A stretch of 59,703 nucleotides of DNA from a virus. This document shows, piece after piece, positions 7,428 to 14,443 of the stretch. The DNA is taken from positions 1 through 59,703 of the IMG/VR virus record IMGVR_UViG_3300007512_001945. One strand, written 5' to 3'. A model generated the notes under the pieces. That model was not told where the DNA came from, made no database searches, and saw only the letters and a program-made list of their open reading frames with translations. The first letter of the stretch is position 1, and each line of letters starts with the position of its first letter. Position numbers and translations under genes: made by a program.

Positions 7428-7679
7428 ATGTATAATTTTAAAGTTGGTGATTTAATAGCCAAGAAAAACCCTAATCAAGATTTGATACTCAAAGTGGGAG
7501 TGATCTTGCGCTCCGAACAGGATGCTTTTATCGTCAAGTGGACCTCATATAACAAAGAATTCTTTATGGAAAAAGAAGATGATATGTTCGGAGAGCTTAA
7601 CAATATGTACCTTTTATCTCTCCAATCTTTCAACCGGCGCGCCGAAGGAGCTTTTTTGTGTTTGCTAAATCCTAGTTAA
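7428..7679 (+). CDS. Small beta-barrel-like hypothetical protein
   Basis: About 83 aa if started at ATG 7428 (a GTG at 7401 would add 9 aa). FKVGDLIAKKNP followed by VGVILRSEQDAFIVKW has the look of a small SH3/KOW-like barrel (VGDL...GVI...VKW). Similar short patterns occur in the genes at 8482, 14444 and 18628. No function is assigned. Confidence 0.55.
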   Translation: MYNFKVGDLIAKKNPNQDLILKVGVILRSEQDAFIVKWTSYNKEFFMEKEDDMFGELNNMYLLSLQSFNRRAEGAFLCLLNPS

Positions 7680-7682
7680 AAT

Positions 7683-7973
7683 ATGGGGAATAGCACTGAA
7701 CTTACAGAAAGAATAAAGAGAGTAATCCGACAAATATCTGGAAAAGTATCCGATACTGAAATGGAATTGCTCCCAGAATATCGTATAAAAGGGTCTGGTG
7801 TTCTCTATTGTCTTTCGGTAGACAATAAAAAATTTATTAAGGTTGCCCGGGGGATCTCGGCATATGTAATCGAAGAAGATTATGATACACAAATGAGAAC
7901 TTTGATTTATACTCTTTATGGAGATATAGTTTTAATAGAGCCCGAAGAAATAGAGGAAATAGGTTTTGAATAA
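7683..7973 (+). CDS. Hypothetical protein, 96 aa
   Basis: Starts 3 bp after the previous stop. The N-terminus is helical (LTERIKRVIRQIS), then come strands (SGVLYCLSVDNKKFIKVA), ending in an acidic tail. Its last base is shared with the next small frame. No family is recognised. Confidence 0.55.
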   Translation: MGNSTELTERIKRVIRQISGKVSDTEMELLPEYRIKGSGVLYCLSVDNKKFIKVARGISAYVIEEDYDTQMRTLIYTLYGDIVLIEPEEIEEIGFE

Positions 7974-8125
7974 TGTTATTTAGATTTAATAAGTTTTGGA
8001 AATCATTACTTTTTTTAATCAGCGCATGGGTTTGTTACGGTGCGTGGGGATTTGAGTTCACAGTCATTACCTTGTTATCTGTTGTTTGCATGCTCCAATT
8101 AAGAGACAACAACATTCATTTTTGA
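7973..8125 (+). CDS. Small membrane protein, 50 aa
   Basis: ATG 7973 overlaps the previous TAA. The frame (MLFRFNKFWKSLLFLISAWV at its start, ending NNIHF) encodes two hydrophobic segments separated by a short turn (YGAWGFEF). Two-helix miniproteins of this kind are common in phages, often as lysis or membrane-modulating factors. No homology is claimed. Confidence 0.5.
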   Translation: MLFRFNKFWKSLLFLISAWVCYGAWGFEFTVITLLSVVCMLQLRDNNIHF

Positions 8126-8128
8126 AAC

Positions 8129-8296
8129 ATGAAAAAATATAAATTTGAAGTTATAAATTTAACCGACAAGAAATGCGAAACCATGGAAGTTTCGAATGAG
8201 TTCTCGGTTTACGATAGAAAAACAAAAAGCTACACAGTGATAACTTGCGAATTGTCTAATTATGACAGTTCCAATGAATCACGCCAAACGAAATAG
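8129..8296 (+). CDS. Hypothetical protein, 55 aa
   Basis: ATG 8129 to TAG 8296, beginning MKKYKFEVINLTDKKCETME. Alternating strand-like composition. It overlaps the next gene by about 20-35 bp depending on which start is used there. Support is length, position between coding frames and composition only. Confidence 0.45.
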   Translation: MKKYKFEVINLTDKKCETMEVSNEFSVYDRKTKSYTVITCELSNYDSSNESRQTK

Positions 8297-8489
8297 GACA
8301 TTTGTTCGTTCGCATGGGTCAACCCTCACCCGCGCAGGAGAAGAGTTATTCTTAGTGTACACCTACGAGGCAAAAACGGAAAAAGTCACATCAGAGGGAC
8401 CATATACCAATGAAGATGAAGCCTTTGAGTGGATGCGCGATAAACTATCTGAAGGCACATGTGCATGGGTGGTTTCATACGATGGATGA
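8274..8489 (+). CDS. Hypothetical protein, about 71 aa
   Basis: The start is ATG 8274 (ATG 8262 is also in frame). The N-terminus is basic (MNHAKRNRTFVRSHGS), the body has LFLVYTYEAKTEKV and EAFEWMRDKLSEGTCAWVVSY. The helix-strand end is conserved-looking but not recognised. It overlaps the next start by 8 bp. Confidence 0.5.
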   Translation: MNHAKRNRTFVRSHGSTLTRAGEELFLVYTYEAKTEKVTSEGPYTNEDEAFEWMRDKLSEGTCAWVVSYDG

Positions 8490-8751
8490 AAGACCCTCTT
8501 TTGGAGAGTTGTCTTCTGAGGCGTTAGAAGTGGGAGACTTGGTTGAATGGTCTACGTGGAATAGCGATGAGGACTGCTGGCACTACAACTACGGAATTAT
8601 AACTGAGATTAAAAACGAAATACGCACAAACCGAATGGTCTCAATTTCTAAGGTAATGCCCATGAATGGTGACCACATCGAATTGGAACACTTTTCACTA
8701 AGTCTCCGATTGGTATCCCGCTCACAGGAGAACACATATGATGATAGTTGA
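8482..8751 (+). CDS. Small beta-barrel-like hypothetical protein, 89 aa
   Basis: The start is placed at ATG 8482, overlapping the previous stop by 8 bp, rather than at the longer upstream frame, which would bury 70 bp in the neighbour. LEVGDLVEWSTWNSD, then YGIITEI and a later SISKV strand resemble the VGDLV...GII pattern in other small proteins of this window. An SH3/KOW-like fold is an inference. Confidence 0.6.
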   Translation: MDERPSFGELSSEALEVGDLVEWSTWNSDEDCWHYNYGIITEIKNEIRTNRMVSISKVMPMNGDHIELEHFSLSLRLVSRSQENTYDDS

Positions 8752-9079
8752 TCACATTGCTATTCGTGTCGATAACCTTGAAGAAGCAGAAGAATGGTAT
8801 ATTGAGCATACGGGCGCCGAAGTAACTTTTCGTGATTCCAAATATATAAGATTAAGGGTAAAAAACACCAATCTTGCATTAATTGACAAGAAGTTTTACC
8901 CATGGGCACACGTGGCAGTCTTAGTGGAATCAAAAGAAGACTTGCCTTTAGATAAAGGCAAGGTAATCCACCATCGCGATGGAACTATCGGAGTATATGT
9001 AAAAGACCCATTTGGGAACTATTTAGAGTATATTTGGTACTCTGACGAACAAAAAGAGGTTTTCTTAAGCAATGATTGA
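8738..9079 (+). CDS. VOC/glyoxalase-family protein
   Basis: 113 aa. VDHIAIRVDNLEEAEEWY opens a typical vicinal oxygen chelate beta-alpha-beta unit. The second half has HVAVLVESKEDL and ends in VKDPFGNYLEYI, the standard VOC closing motif with its metal-ligand Glu. VOC proteins include glyoxalase I, dioxygenases and bleomycin/fosfomycin resistance proteins. The single-domain length fits a dimer. The substrate is unknown. It overlaps the next gene by 8 bp. Confidence 0.8.
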   Translation: MMIVDHIAIRVDNLEEAEEWYIEHTGAEVTFRDSKYIRLRVKNTNLALIDKKFYPWAHVAVLVESKEDLPLDKGKVIHHRDGTIGVYVKDPFGNYLEYIWYSDEQKEVFLSND

Positions 9080-10130
9080 TGTTATTAGTCCTATGATTAA
9101 ACAATTTTTACCATTTGCACAGGAAAGAATGGGGTTTGACGATCCTCCTAAATTATTTTTGAAAGGAGATTCGGCAAACGCAAAAAACCCGCTTGGCAAA
9201 ACTGCGTACTACGATCCTAGCGAACGCACAATCACCGTCTATATTACCGGACGACATCCAAAAGATGTCATGCGGTCGATTTCACACGAACTGGTGCACC
9301 ACAAACAGAACTGTGGTGGTCAATTCGATGAAGTGGGAGAAATGGGGGAAGGGTACGCACAAAACGACGAACATTTACGCGAAATGGAGCGTGAAGCATA
9401 CGAAATGGGAAATATGTGCTTCCGAGATTGGGAAGACAGCATAAAAAGTACTATTTATTTTGAACATCTACAAAAAGGAGAAATAAAGATGTCTACTAAA
9501 GACTGGAAAAACGGAGAAATCAAAACTCTCCTTACAGAAGCTTGGGGCTTTCAAATGGACCTAAGCAAATTAAACGAAGACGTTGGCGGAGCCGCCGGCG
9601 AGCTTACCGATAAGGAAGCAAAAGAAGAGGATTATGTCTCTAAGCGAGAGAAGGAAGGTAACATTTCTGAAGACTCTGGTGAGGAGGAAGGCGAGCATTA
9701 CAAAGATAATGAGATGCACGACGAAGACCACATTAAAGCTATTGAGCATCACTTGGACGCCCTCAAGCATGATAGAGATTATGATGAGGACCACATCGAT
9801 GAGCAGAGCAAATCGGATTTGAAAGACCGGACTGGTGGTCGTGACACAGCTGGTAGGCGCCTCGACGAAGAGGGTGACGAGCTAGAAGAGGTTGGCGGTG
9901 TGGGCGCTGGTTCCCCAGATCCTCGCAACCGTCGAAAGCCGCATGGTACTGGGCGCCCTGTCGATGACAAGGCAAAGAAGAAGAAGGATGATGACGAATT
10001 AGAAGAAGACTCGTTTCCCGGCAAGCGCGATATGGAGCAGCACAAATCAGATCTCTCAGAGAGACAAAAGCACATTCGTGCTCTTGTTCAAAAAGCCCTT
10101 AAAGAGGCTATTAAGAACCGCAAAGGATAG
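9072..10130 (+). CDS. Zinc metallopeptidase-like domain fused to highly charged tail
   Basis: 352 aa. Residues 60-120 hold SHELVHHKQ with H72-E73-x-x-H76 and a downstream helix LREMEREAYEMGN that could give a third Glu ligand, as in gluzincins. From about residue 139 a second part begins (MSTKDWKNGEIKTLLTEAWG), then a long acidic/basic low-complexity region with many Asp, Glu, His and Lys. It contains SKLNED (L-N-E, T4 prohead-protease-type site). The C-terminal helix is basic (IRALVQKALKEAIKNR). It may be a head or internal protein. A strong internal ribosome binding site suggests a second product. Confidence 0.7.
   Translation: MIDVISPMIKQFLPFAQERMGFDDPPKLFLKGDSANAKNPLGKTAYYDPSERTITVYITGRHPKDVMRSISHELVHHKQNCGGQFDEVGEMGEGYAQNDEHLREMEREAYEMGNMCFRDWEDSIKSTIYFEHLQKGEIKMSTKDWKNGEIKTLLTEAWGFQMDLSKLNEDVGGAAGELTDKEAKEEDYVSKREKEGNISEDSGEEEGEHYKDNEMHDEDHIKAIEHHLDALKHDRDYDEDHIDEQSKSDLKDRTGGRDTAGRRLDEEGDELEEVGGVGAGSPDPRNRRKPHGTGRPVDDKAKKKKDDDELEEDSFPGKRDMEQHKSDLSERQKHIRALVQKALKEAIKNRKG
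9475..9491 (+). promoter_or_regulatory. Internal ribosome binding site and in-frame start
   Basis: AAGGAG (9475-9480) lies 8 nt before ATG 9489, in frame with the metallopeptidase gene. Translation from here would give a 213-aa protein starting MSTKDWKNGEIKTLLTEAWG, that is, the charged tail without the peptidase domain. Confidence 0.55.
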
Positions 10131-10228
10131 ATTTACAATGACAGGTAAAGGTAAAAATTGAGCTTAAGAAGCTTCAAAATCGTTTTATTCAAAGCCTGTT
10201 ATTCACAATAATAACGGAAGGTACAGAT

Positions 10229-10480
10229 ATGTCATTAGATTCAGAATGGAGAAATTTTCTTGTAAACGAAAGTTTAGATGAAAAAACTATTTTTACTTAT
10301 ATTCAAGGATTACAAGAGATCATCTCTAATTTGAAGCCTCGCACAGTTTCTGAGAAGCGGCGCATACAATTAGCTAAACAACATTTAAGCGAGGTGCGTC
10401 GGTATGCGCGGCGTATGTTAAATGAAAACTTAGATCTTCAAGATAAGCTTAAGATATTAGAAGAGAACAAGGAGAGCTAA
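10229..10480 (+). CDS. Small basic coiled-coil protein with leader-like N-terminus
   Basis: 83 aa. It starts MSLDSEWRNFLVNE, similar in spacing to the ENWRKFLNE leaders at 4697-6388 and also ending in a protease-type N-E. The rest is two basic amphipathic helices (SEKRRIQLAKQHLSEVRRYA and NLDLQDKLKILEENKE). A head-associated or scaffold-related role is an inference from the leader and its position just before the large fusion gene. AAGGAG near its end drives the next start. Confidence 0.6.
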   Translation: MSLDSEWRNFLVNESLDEKTIFTYIQGLQEIISNLKPRTVSEKRRIQLAKQHLSEVRRYARRMLNENLDLQDKLKILEENKES

Positions 10481-10481
10481 A

Positions 10482-12452
10482 ATGGGTGGTGCTGCAGGAC
10501 ACATGAATCATCCGTTTGATTTAAGCTGGGTTAACACCGGTGATGATCTCATTGATTTTTTTGAAAGAGCTAAGGCTTTTGTCGAAGATAAGGGAGCGGG
10601 AGCGGTCAAGATTGACGGCGTGAACGTTTCCTTTAAAGTAGTAGAGACCGAGCGCGGTCATGAATTCGCTGTTGATCGTGGATCCCTCAAAAATATTGAC
10701 ATTGAAGGTATCACGATGGACCGTGTTGATGATAGGTTCCCCGAAGGTCACGGCATGCGCCCGGCAATTCGTTCACTGCTCACAATCCTAAATACCGCTC
10801 TACCTTCCATTCAGGATGAACTAATGGATTTAGGAATGTGGGAGAACCCCTCTATGTTTCTTAACACCGAATATGTAGAAGGTACAACTAACGTCACTGA
10901 ATACGACGAAAACTTTCTAGCCATCCACGGATTAAATCAGTTTTATGAAAAGACAGCTAAATCTGGACCCAGCAAGGGCAATATGCGACCCGGCGCCGAG
11001 CGACCGGAGGGCGTTAAAGCTCCCAGCCATGAAGTGTCTTATAATCCTGAAACCATGCAAGAGTTAATTGATAAACTAAATCCTATAGCTAACGAATATG
11101 GATTTCAAGTATATGGGTCAGTTCCAACTGAAAGGCTGGATGATGTTGATGTAGATTTTGCGCCTGCTATGTCAGAGCCGTTCACTGTAAAGTTATCAGA
11201 AGACAGAGAAATCACAAAATCGCTAGGGGAGTGGCTATCGGAAGCAACCAACCCCCGCTACAAAGCGGTAAAATTAAAAAATGGGAAGAAAACACACCCG
11301 TTGCACAAAGAGCTTTATAAAGCCATTCTAGACGGCTCAGTTCCTTTAGTGGACATAGTAGAAGACGCAGATGTTGAGGCAGCTATATATGGTGCTATTA
11401 TAATGCACGCTACACGCATACTAGGCAACAGCATCCTAAGCGCCCTCACCAGTCCGATGGGAGATGTGATTAATCACGAAGGTGTGGTTCTCAGAGATGA
11501 GAAGACCTTTGGACCCAACCCTGTAAAAATTACAGGAGACTTTATTCTAGGAGGGATGAGTTCAAATTTTCAAGCAGCCCAATCGCTCGACGAAGCAGAG
11601 GGTGATGAGTTGCCTCCTTGGGATTCAGAAGCGGACGAATGGTATGAATTAAGACACCAAATGGATCAGGATCAGTGGCTTGACATAGAAATCGAAGACG
11701 AAGACGACGATCCCGTAAAGGATTCAGATTTTCCAAAAACAATTGCTGTTGTTCCGGGTGCATTCAAACCACCTCACAAGGGACACCTTGGCATGGTACG
11801 CGCATACGCTGAAGAGGCGGATGAGGTCATAGTAATAATTTCTCGACCTACAAAGTCCGGGCGCACCCTTCCAAACGGAAAAGAGATCACAGCGGAAGAT
11901 TCGCTTAAGATTTGGGAATTGTTAGTAGGCGACCTGCCAAACGTAAGCGTCCAGATATCCGACCATGCGTCTCCCTTAACGGCAGCATATGAGTATATCG
12001 GAAAGGATGGTCCTCTAGAGCCCGACACAGAAGTTATACTGGGTGCTAGCACCAAAGGCGGTGATTGGAAGCGTTGGCAGGGAGCCGAAAAATATATTAA
12101 AGATGGTGTAACGCTGCGTGATCCAAGGTCAACCGCCGTGGCGCCAGTCGCACGTCCCAGTGGGGAACCATACAGCGCTACCGACATGAGGAGACTTATT
12201 GGAGCGGCAGAGGAAGATCCCAATGCTATCGAAGAGTTGGAAGATTTCATCGGCGAGGAGAATGTGTTTGATTTACTCTCCATTCTCGGCATTGGTGCAC
12301 CGATGGCTGAAATGTCTGCTGCTGGAGCAGGCGCAATACAAGGCGGAGGTGCACCGGTAAAGAAAAAGAAGATGGTGAGAAGAGAAAATATTAACATAGA
12401 TACCGTTGATGAAGTAATGAGACTAATTATGGAAAGAGGCATTTTACAATGA
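10482..12452 (+). CDS. Ligase-like nucleotidyltransferase fused to HxGH nucleotidylyltransferase
   Basis: 656 aa with two domains. The first has ligase motif I at K43-I-D-G46, FLNTEYVEG (about 127-134), motif IV HEGVVLRDEK (332-341) and motif V-like NPVKITGDF (346-354): a DNA/RNA ligase or capping-enzyme fold that uses a covalent Lys-NMP. The second begins at about 418 with VVPGAFKPPHKGHLGMV and H432-x-x-H435, the NMNAT/cytidylyltransferase signature; a later SATDMRRLI fits the ISSTxIR-type motif. It may join nucleotide activation and RNA or NAD metabolism. The two domains are joined by an acidic linker (370-415). Preceded by AAGGAG. Confidence 0.78.
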   Translation: MGGAAGHMNHPFDLSWVNTGDDLIDFFERAKAFVEDKGAGAVKIDGVNVSFKVVETERGHEFAVDRGSLKNIDIEGITMDRVDDRFPEGHGMRPAIRSLLTILNTALPSIQDELMDLGMWENPSMFLNTEYVEGTTNVTEYDENFLAIHGLNQFYEKTAKSGPSKGNMRPGAERPEGVKAPSHEVSYNPETMQELIDKLNPIANEYGFQVYGSVPTERLDDVDVDFAPAMSEPFTVKLSEDREITKSLGEWLSEATNPRYKAVKLKNGKKTHPLHKELYKAILDGSVPLVDIVEDADVEAAIYGAIIMHATRILGNSILSALTSPMGDVINHEGVVLRDEKTFGPNPVKITGDFILGGMSSNFQAAQSLDEAEGDELPPWDSEADEWYELRHQMDQDQWLDIEIEDEDDDPVKDSDFPKTIAVVPGAFKPPHKGHLGMVRAYAEEADEVIVIISRPTKSGRTLPNGKEITAEDSLKIWELLVGDLPNVSVQISDHASPLTAAYEYIGKDGPLEPDTEVILGASTKGGDWKRWQGAEKYIKDGVTLRDPRSTAVAPVARPSGEPYSATDMRRLIGAAEEDPNAIEELEDFIGEENVFDLLSILGIGAPMAEMSAAGAGAIQGGGAPVKKKKMVRRENINIDTVDEVMRLIMERGILQ

Positions 12453-13255
12453 ACCAGAATGAGAAGAATCTAAGACACAATATAAGACGTTTGGTGCGTC
12501 ATGTCAAGGATAAAAAGCTTAATGAGCAAAAAAAGTTCAAGGACTTAGTTGTTGCCCTTATGCAACACGAATTCCGAACGATGTTACAAGAGGCGCAGAC
12601 GCCAGATGTAGACCCAACACCTAACAAGTCCACCGGAATTAATGTTCTGGAAGAACTCCTTAAGAAGATTGTACCAGTTTTGGAGACAGATTACAAGTCT
12701 TTAACAACAAATACTGAACAGAGAGACTCGTTCCGCGGGCATATCGTTAATGCTGTGGTTAATACATTGACTCCTGCCATGGCAAACAACGAAGCCGGCG
12801 ATGAAGCCGAGGAATTGCAAGAAATTGATGTCGAGGAAGAAATCGAGATCGAAATTGGTGATGAAAGCCCATCTGACGATGATAAGTTTATTGACATCCG
12901 AACCGATGCTGAAAAATCAGCTGAAGAAGAGGAAGAAGAAGAGGATCCAAGAGATAGCTTTGGTGCTGGTATCGAAGGTGATGAAACTGGTAGGAACATG
13001 GCTTATCAGAGTTTTAAGAAAATTGAAAGCAGTGTTATTGACTCCTACGAGTTACTGTCGGATCCTGAAGACCAAGAATTATTTTATGACTACCTGATCG
13101 CGAACTTGAAGCTATACTTTGACAAATTTGAAGGAGAGCTATCAGGCGATGTTAGTGAACCCACCAATCAAGCTTACGATACCGCCAAACAAGACGCCTC
13201 AGACGCTGTACCAGCCGATGAAGAGCCAGTTTTAGAAGTTGATTTAGAAATTTAA
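12449..13255 (+). CDS. Highly acidic protein, possible head scaffold or internal protein
   Basis: 268 aa. The N-terminal 50 residues are basic and helical (RHNIRRLVRHVKDKKLNEQK) and include K-L-N-E, a T4 prohead-protease-type site. The middle (about 115-170) is extremely acidic with a run of Glu. The C-terminal part (about 180-235) is predicted helical. Alternation of basic head, acidic middle and helices is typical of scaffold or internal head proteins, but no homology is claimed. The start overlaps the preceding TGA. The gene ends a likely transcription unit; a sigma70 promoter follows. Confidence 0.6.
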   Translation: MNQNEKNLRHNIRRLVRHVKDKKLNEQKKFKDLVVALMQHEFRTMLQEAQTPDVDPTPNKSTGINVLEELLKKIVPVLETDYKSLTTNTEQRDSFRGHIVNAVVNTLTPAMANNEAGDEAEELQEIDVEEEIEIEIGDESPSDDDKFIDIRTDAEKSAEEEEEEEDPRDSFGAGIEGDETGRNMAYQSFKKIESSVIDSYELLSDPEDQELFYDYLIANLKLYFDKFEGELSGDVSEPTNQAYDTAKQDASDAVPADEEPVLEVDLEI

Positions 13256-13268
13256 TTTAAAAAAGTGC

Positions 13269-13297
13269 TTGACAAAGTCTAAAACCAGCGTTAAACT
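13269..13297 (+). promoter_or_regulatory. Sigma70-type promoter
   Basis: A perfect -35 TTGACA (13269-13274) and -10 TAAACT (13292-13297) with 17-bp spacing lie in the gap after the acidic protein, about 40 bp before the HTH gene. This marks the start of a new transcription unit read by host RNA polymerase. Confidence 0.75.
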
Positions 13298-13336
13298 AAA
13301 GTTGTGCTGGCATGTGATAGTTAATAATATTATATT

Positions 13337-13669
13337 ATGAAAGCTAAAACTAATAAATCAACTTCTATTAATACTAGTATAATCACAAAGCTTAAAGATC
13401 AAAGCTCGCTCACAGATGAAACTTTAGTTGGGATTGGTAATTTATCCCTAGAAGACTTAATCGCTGTGAAGCTGGAGCTTTCTTGCAATAATATAAATAA
13501 TAGGCTTTTTGGGTTTGACATTTGGCGCCAAACAGGGTATATTGTAAAAGATGCTCTACTAAAATTTGCTATCTCAACCACCAACTCTAAAAAAAGCGCC
13601 GCTAGGTTTCTTGGACTAACTTATGATGAATTTAAGAAATCATGTACTAAATACAATATTGATATTTGA
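13337..13669 (+). CDS. Fis-like helix-turn-helix protein
   Basis: 110 aa. The C-terminal 35 residues (TTNSKKSAARFLGLTYDEF, then KKSCTKYNI) have the shape of a Fis/NtrC C-terminal helix-turn-helix: SAARFLGLTYDEFKK matches A-A-x-x-L-G-[IL]-x-x-x-x-[LF]. The N-terminal part is helical and may dimerise. It is expressed from its own sigma70 promoter. A regulator or nucleoid-type DNA binder; targets unknown. Confidence 0.65.
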   Translation: MKAKTNKSTSINTSIITKLKDQSSLTDETLVGIGNLSLEDLIAVKLELSCNNINNRLFGFDIWRQTGYIVKDALLKFAISTTNSKKSAARFLGLTYDEFKKSCTKYNIDI

Positions 13670-13679
13670 AATTCTTAAC

Positions 13680-13801
13680 CCGGTCGGTCCTAGGGTAAAA
13701 CGCGTGGCACCATGCCTAATTATGTGCCTCCAAAACACAGGGTTTAAACCAACTAAACTATGGGATAGCAGGTGGTGAGCAAAAGAAACCACACCGACCG
13801 G
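13680..13801. ncRNA. Candidate structured RNA with tRNA-like arms, closed by a 9-bp inverted repeat
   Basis: CCGGTCGGT (13680-13688) pairs perfectly with ACCGACCGG (13793-13801) across 122 nt. Inside are further hairpins: GTGGT with ACCAC, GGCAC/GTGCC and CTAT-GGG-ATAG. On the plus strand CTCCAAA flanked by TGTG and CACA looks like a tRNA-Trp anticodon loop. On the minus strand GTTTAGTTGGTTTAAAC looks like a D-arm. No T-arm or matching acceptor is present on either strand, so it is not a normal tRNA. It lies between the HTH gene and the 13825 gene, just before the tmRNA. Confidence 0.4.
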
Positions 13802-13808
13802 TATTTAT
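13802..13808 (+). promoter_or_regulatory. TATTTAT box upstream of 13825 gene
   Basis: TATTTAT lies 23 bases before the start codon. Similar boxes occur at 41411, 48989 and 49373, and a TATAAATA at 20848, all 23-26 bases before starts. It is a candidate late promoter or leader element. Confidence 0.3.
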
Positions 13809-13824
13809 AAAGGAGCAGCGAGAA

Positions 13825-14079
13825 ATGTGGAAAGTATATAAGTGGGATGGACACTATATTATGGGAGAATTCATCAGTAAACACTCTACAGAAGCTGCAG
13901 CCTTAAAAGCAGCCAAAAAGAAAATTAATTACGCGAGAACAGAGCGGAGCACACTACCGTCGTTTAAAGCTAATAATGAAATTGTAATTTGGCTTGATTC
14001 CGACAATGGGACACCCATGGGCTTAATTGTTAAAAAAATAAGAAAGAAAAAAGGGGACGAAATGGTTTCGACAGGGTAA
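13825..14079 (+). CDS. Small basic protein overlapping the tmRNA
   Basis: 84 aa behind AAAGGAG (about 13808-13814). It begins MWKVYKWDGHYIMGEFISKH, has a helix with TEAAALKAAKKK and a strand region EIVIWLDSDNG, and ends in a basic tail. The stop TAA (14077-14079) lies 27 bases inside the tmRNA gene, so the last residues (GDEMVSTG) are encoded by the tmRNA acceptor/D-like region. No family is recognised. Confidence 0.6.
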   Translation: MWKVYKWDGHYIMGEFISKHSTEAAALKAAKKKINYARTERSTLPSFKANNEIVIWLDSDNGTPMGLIVKKIRKKKGDEMVSTG

Positions 14080-14431
14080 CAAAGAGGAATAGTGCAAGTA
14101 GTCAAACGTACCAGCAGACTTAAAACGCAGATACAAAATATAATTGCTAATAACAATAATCACTTCGAATCTGTCCGCTTAGCGGCTTAATCGGGAGGTC
14201 GCTCAAAACCTTCTATCCAATTTGAGCAAAACAACAGATAAGTTGCAAAAATCAAAAAACCATCTAATGTAAAGGACGATGCCCTTCGGGGTGACATTAG
14301 ATTAAATCGTTCTGCTTTTGTCAGTTTCGCAGCAGATATTGGTTTGCAAAATATCAAAACATGACTAAACTTGTGAATGACTAGAATTAGAGTTATTCTG
14401 GACGCGGGTTCGACTCCCGCCGTCTCCACCA
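14053..14431 (+). ncRNA. ssrA: Transfer-messenger RNA (tmRNA)
   Basis: The 5' end GGGGACG (14053-14059) pairs with CGTCTCC (14421-14427), making a 7-bp acceptor stem followed by A-CCA. The 5' domain has the conserved GGTTTCGAC, and the 3' domain has a canonical T-arm GCGGGTTCGACTCCCGC (14404-14420). The tag frame starts at GCT 14146 and ends at TAA 14188-14190: (A)ANNNNHFESVRLAA. The terminal LAA is the usual ClpXP/ClpAP recognition end. tmRNA rescues stalled ribosomes together with SmpB, which is not seen here. About 379 nt, within the normal range. Confidence 0.95.
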
Positions 14432-14443
14432 CCTATATAATAT

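Noticed and set aside
11774-12442. A 222-aa minus-strand ORF
   Set aside because: It lies wholly within the ligase/nucleotidyltransferase gene, is Ser-rich from antisense codons, and has no start signal.
13696-13770. A tRNA-Trp (plus strand) or tRNA-Pro (minus strand) in the structured element
   Set aside because: An anticodon-like loop (plus) and D-arm-like sequence (minus) exist, but neither strand has a T-arm or acceptor pairing. Kept only as a structured RNA candidate.
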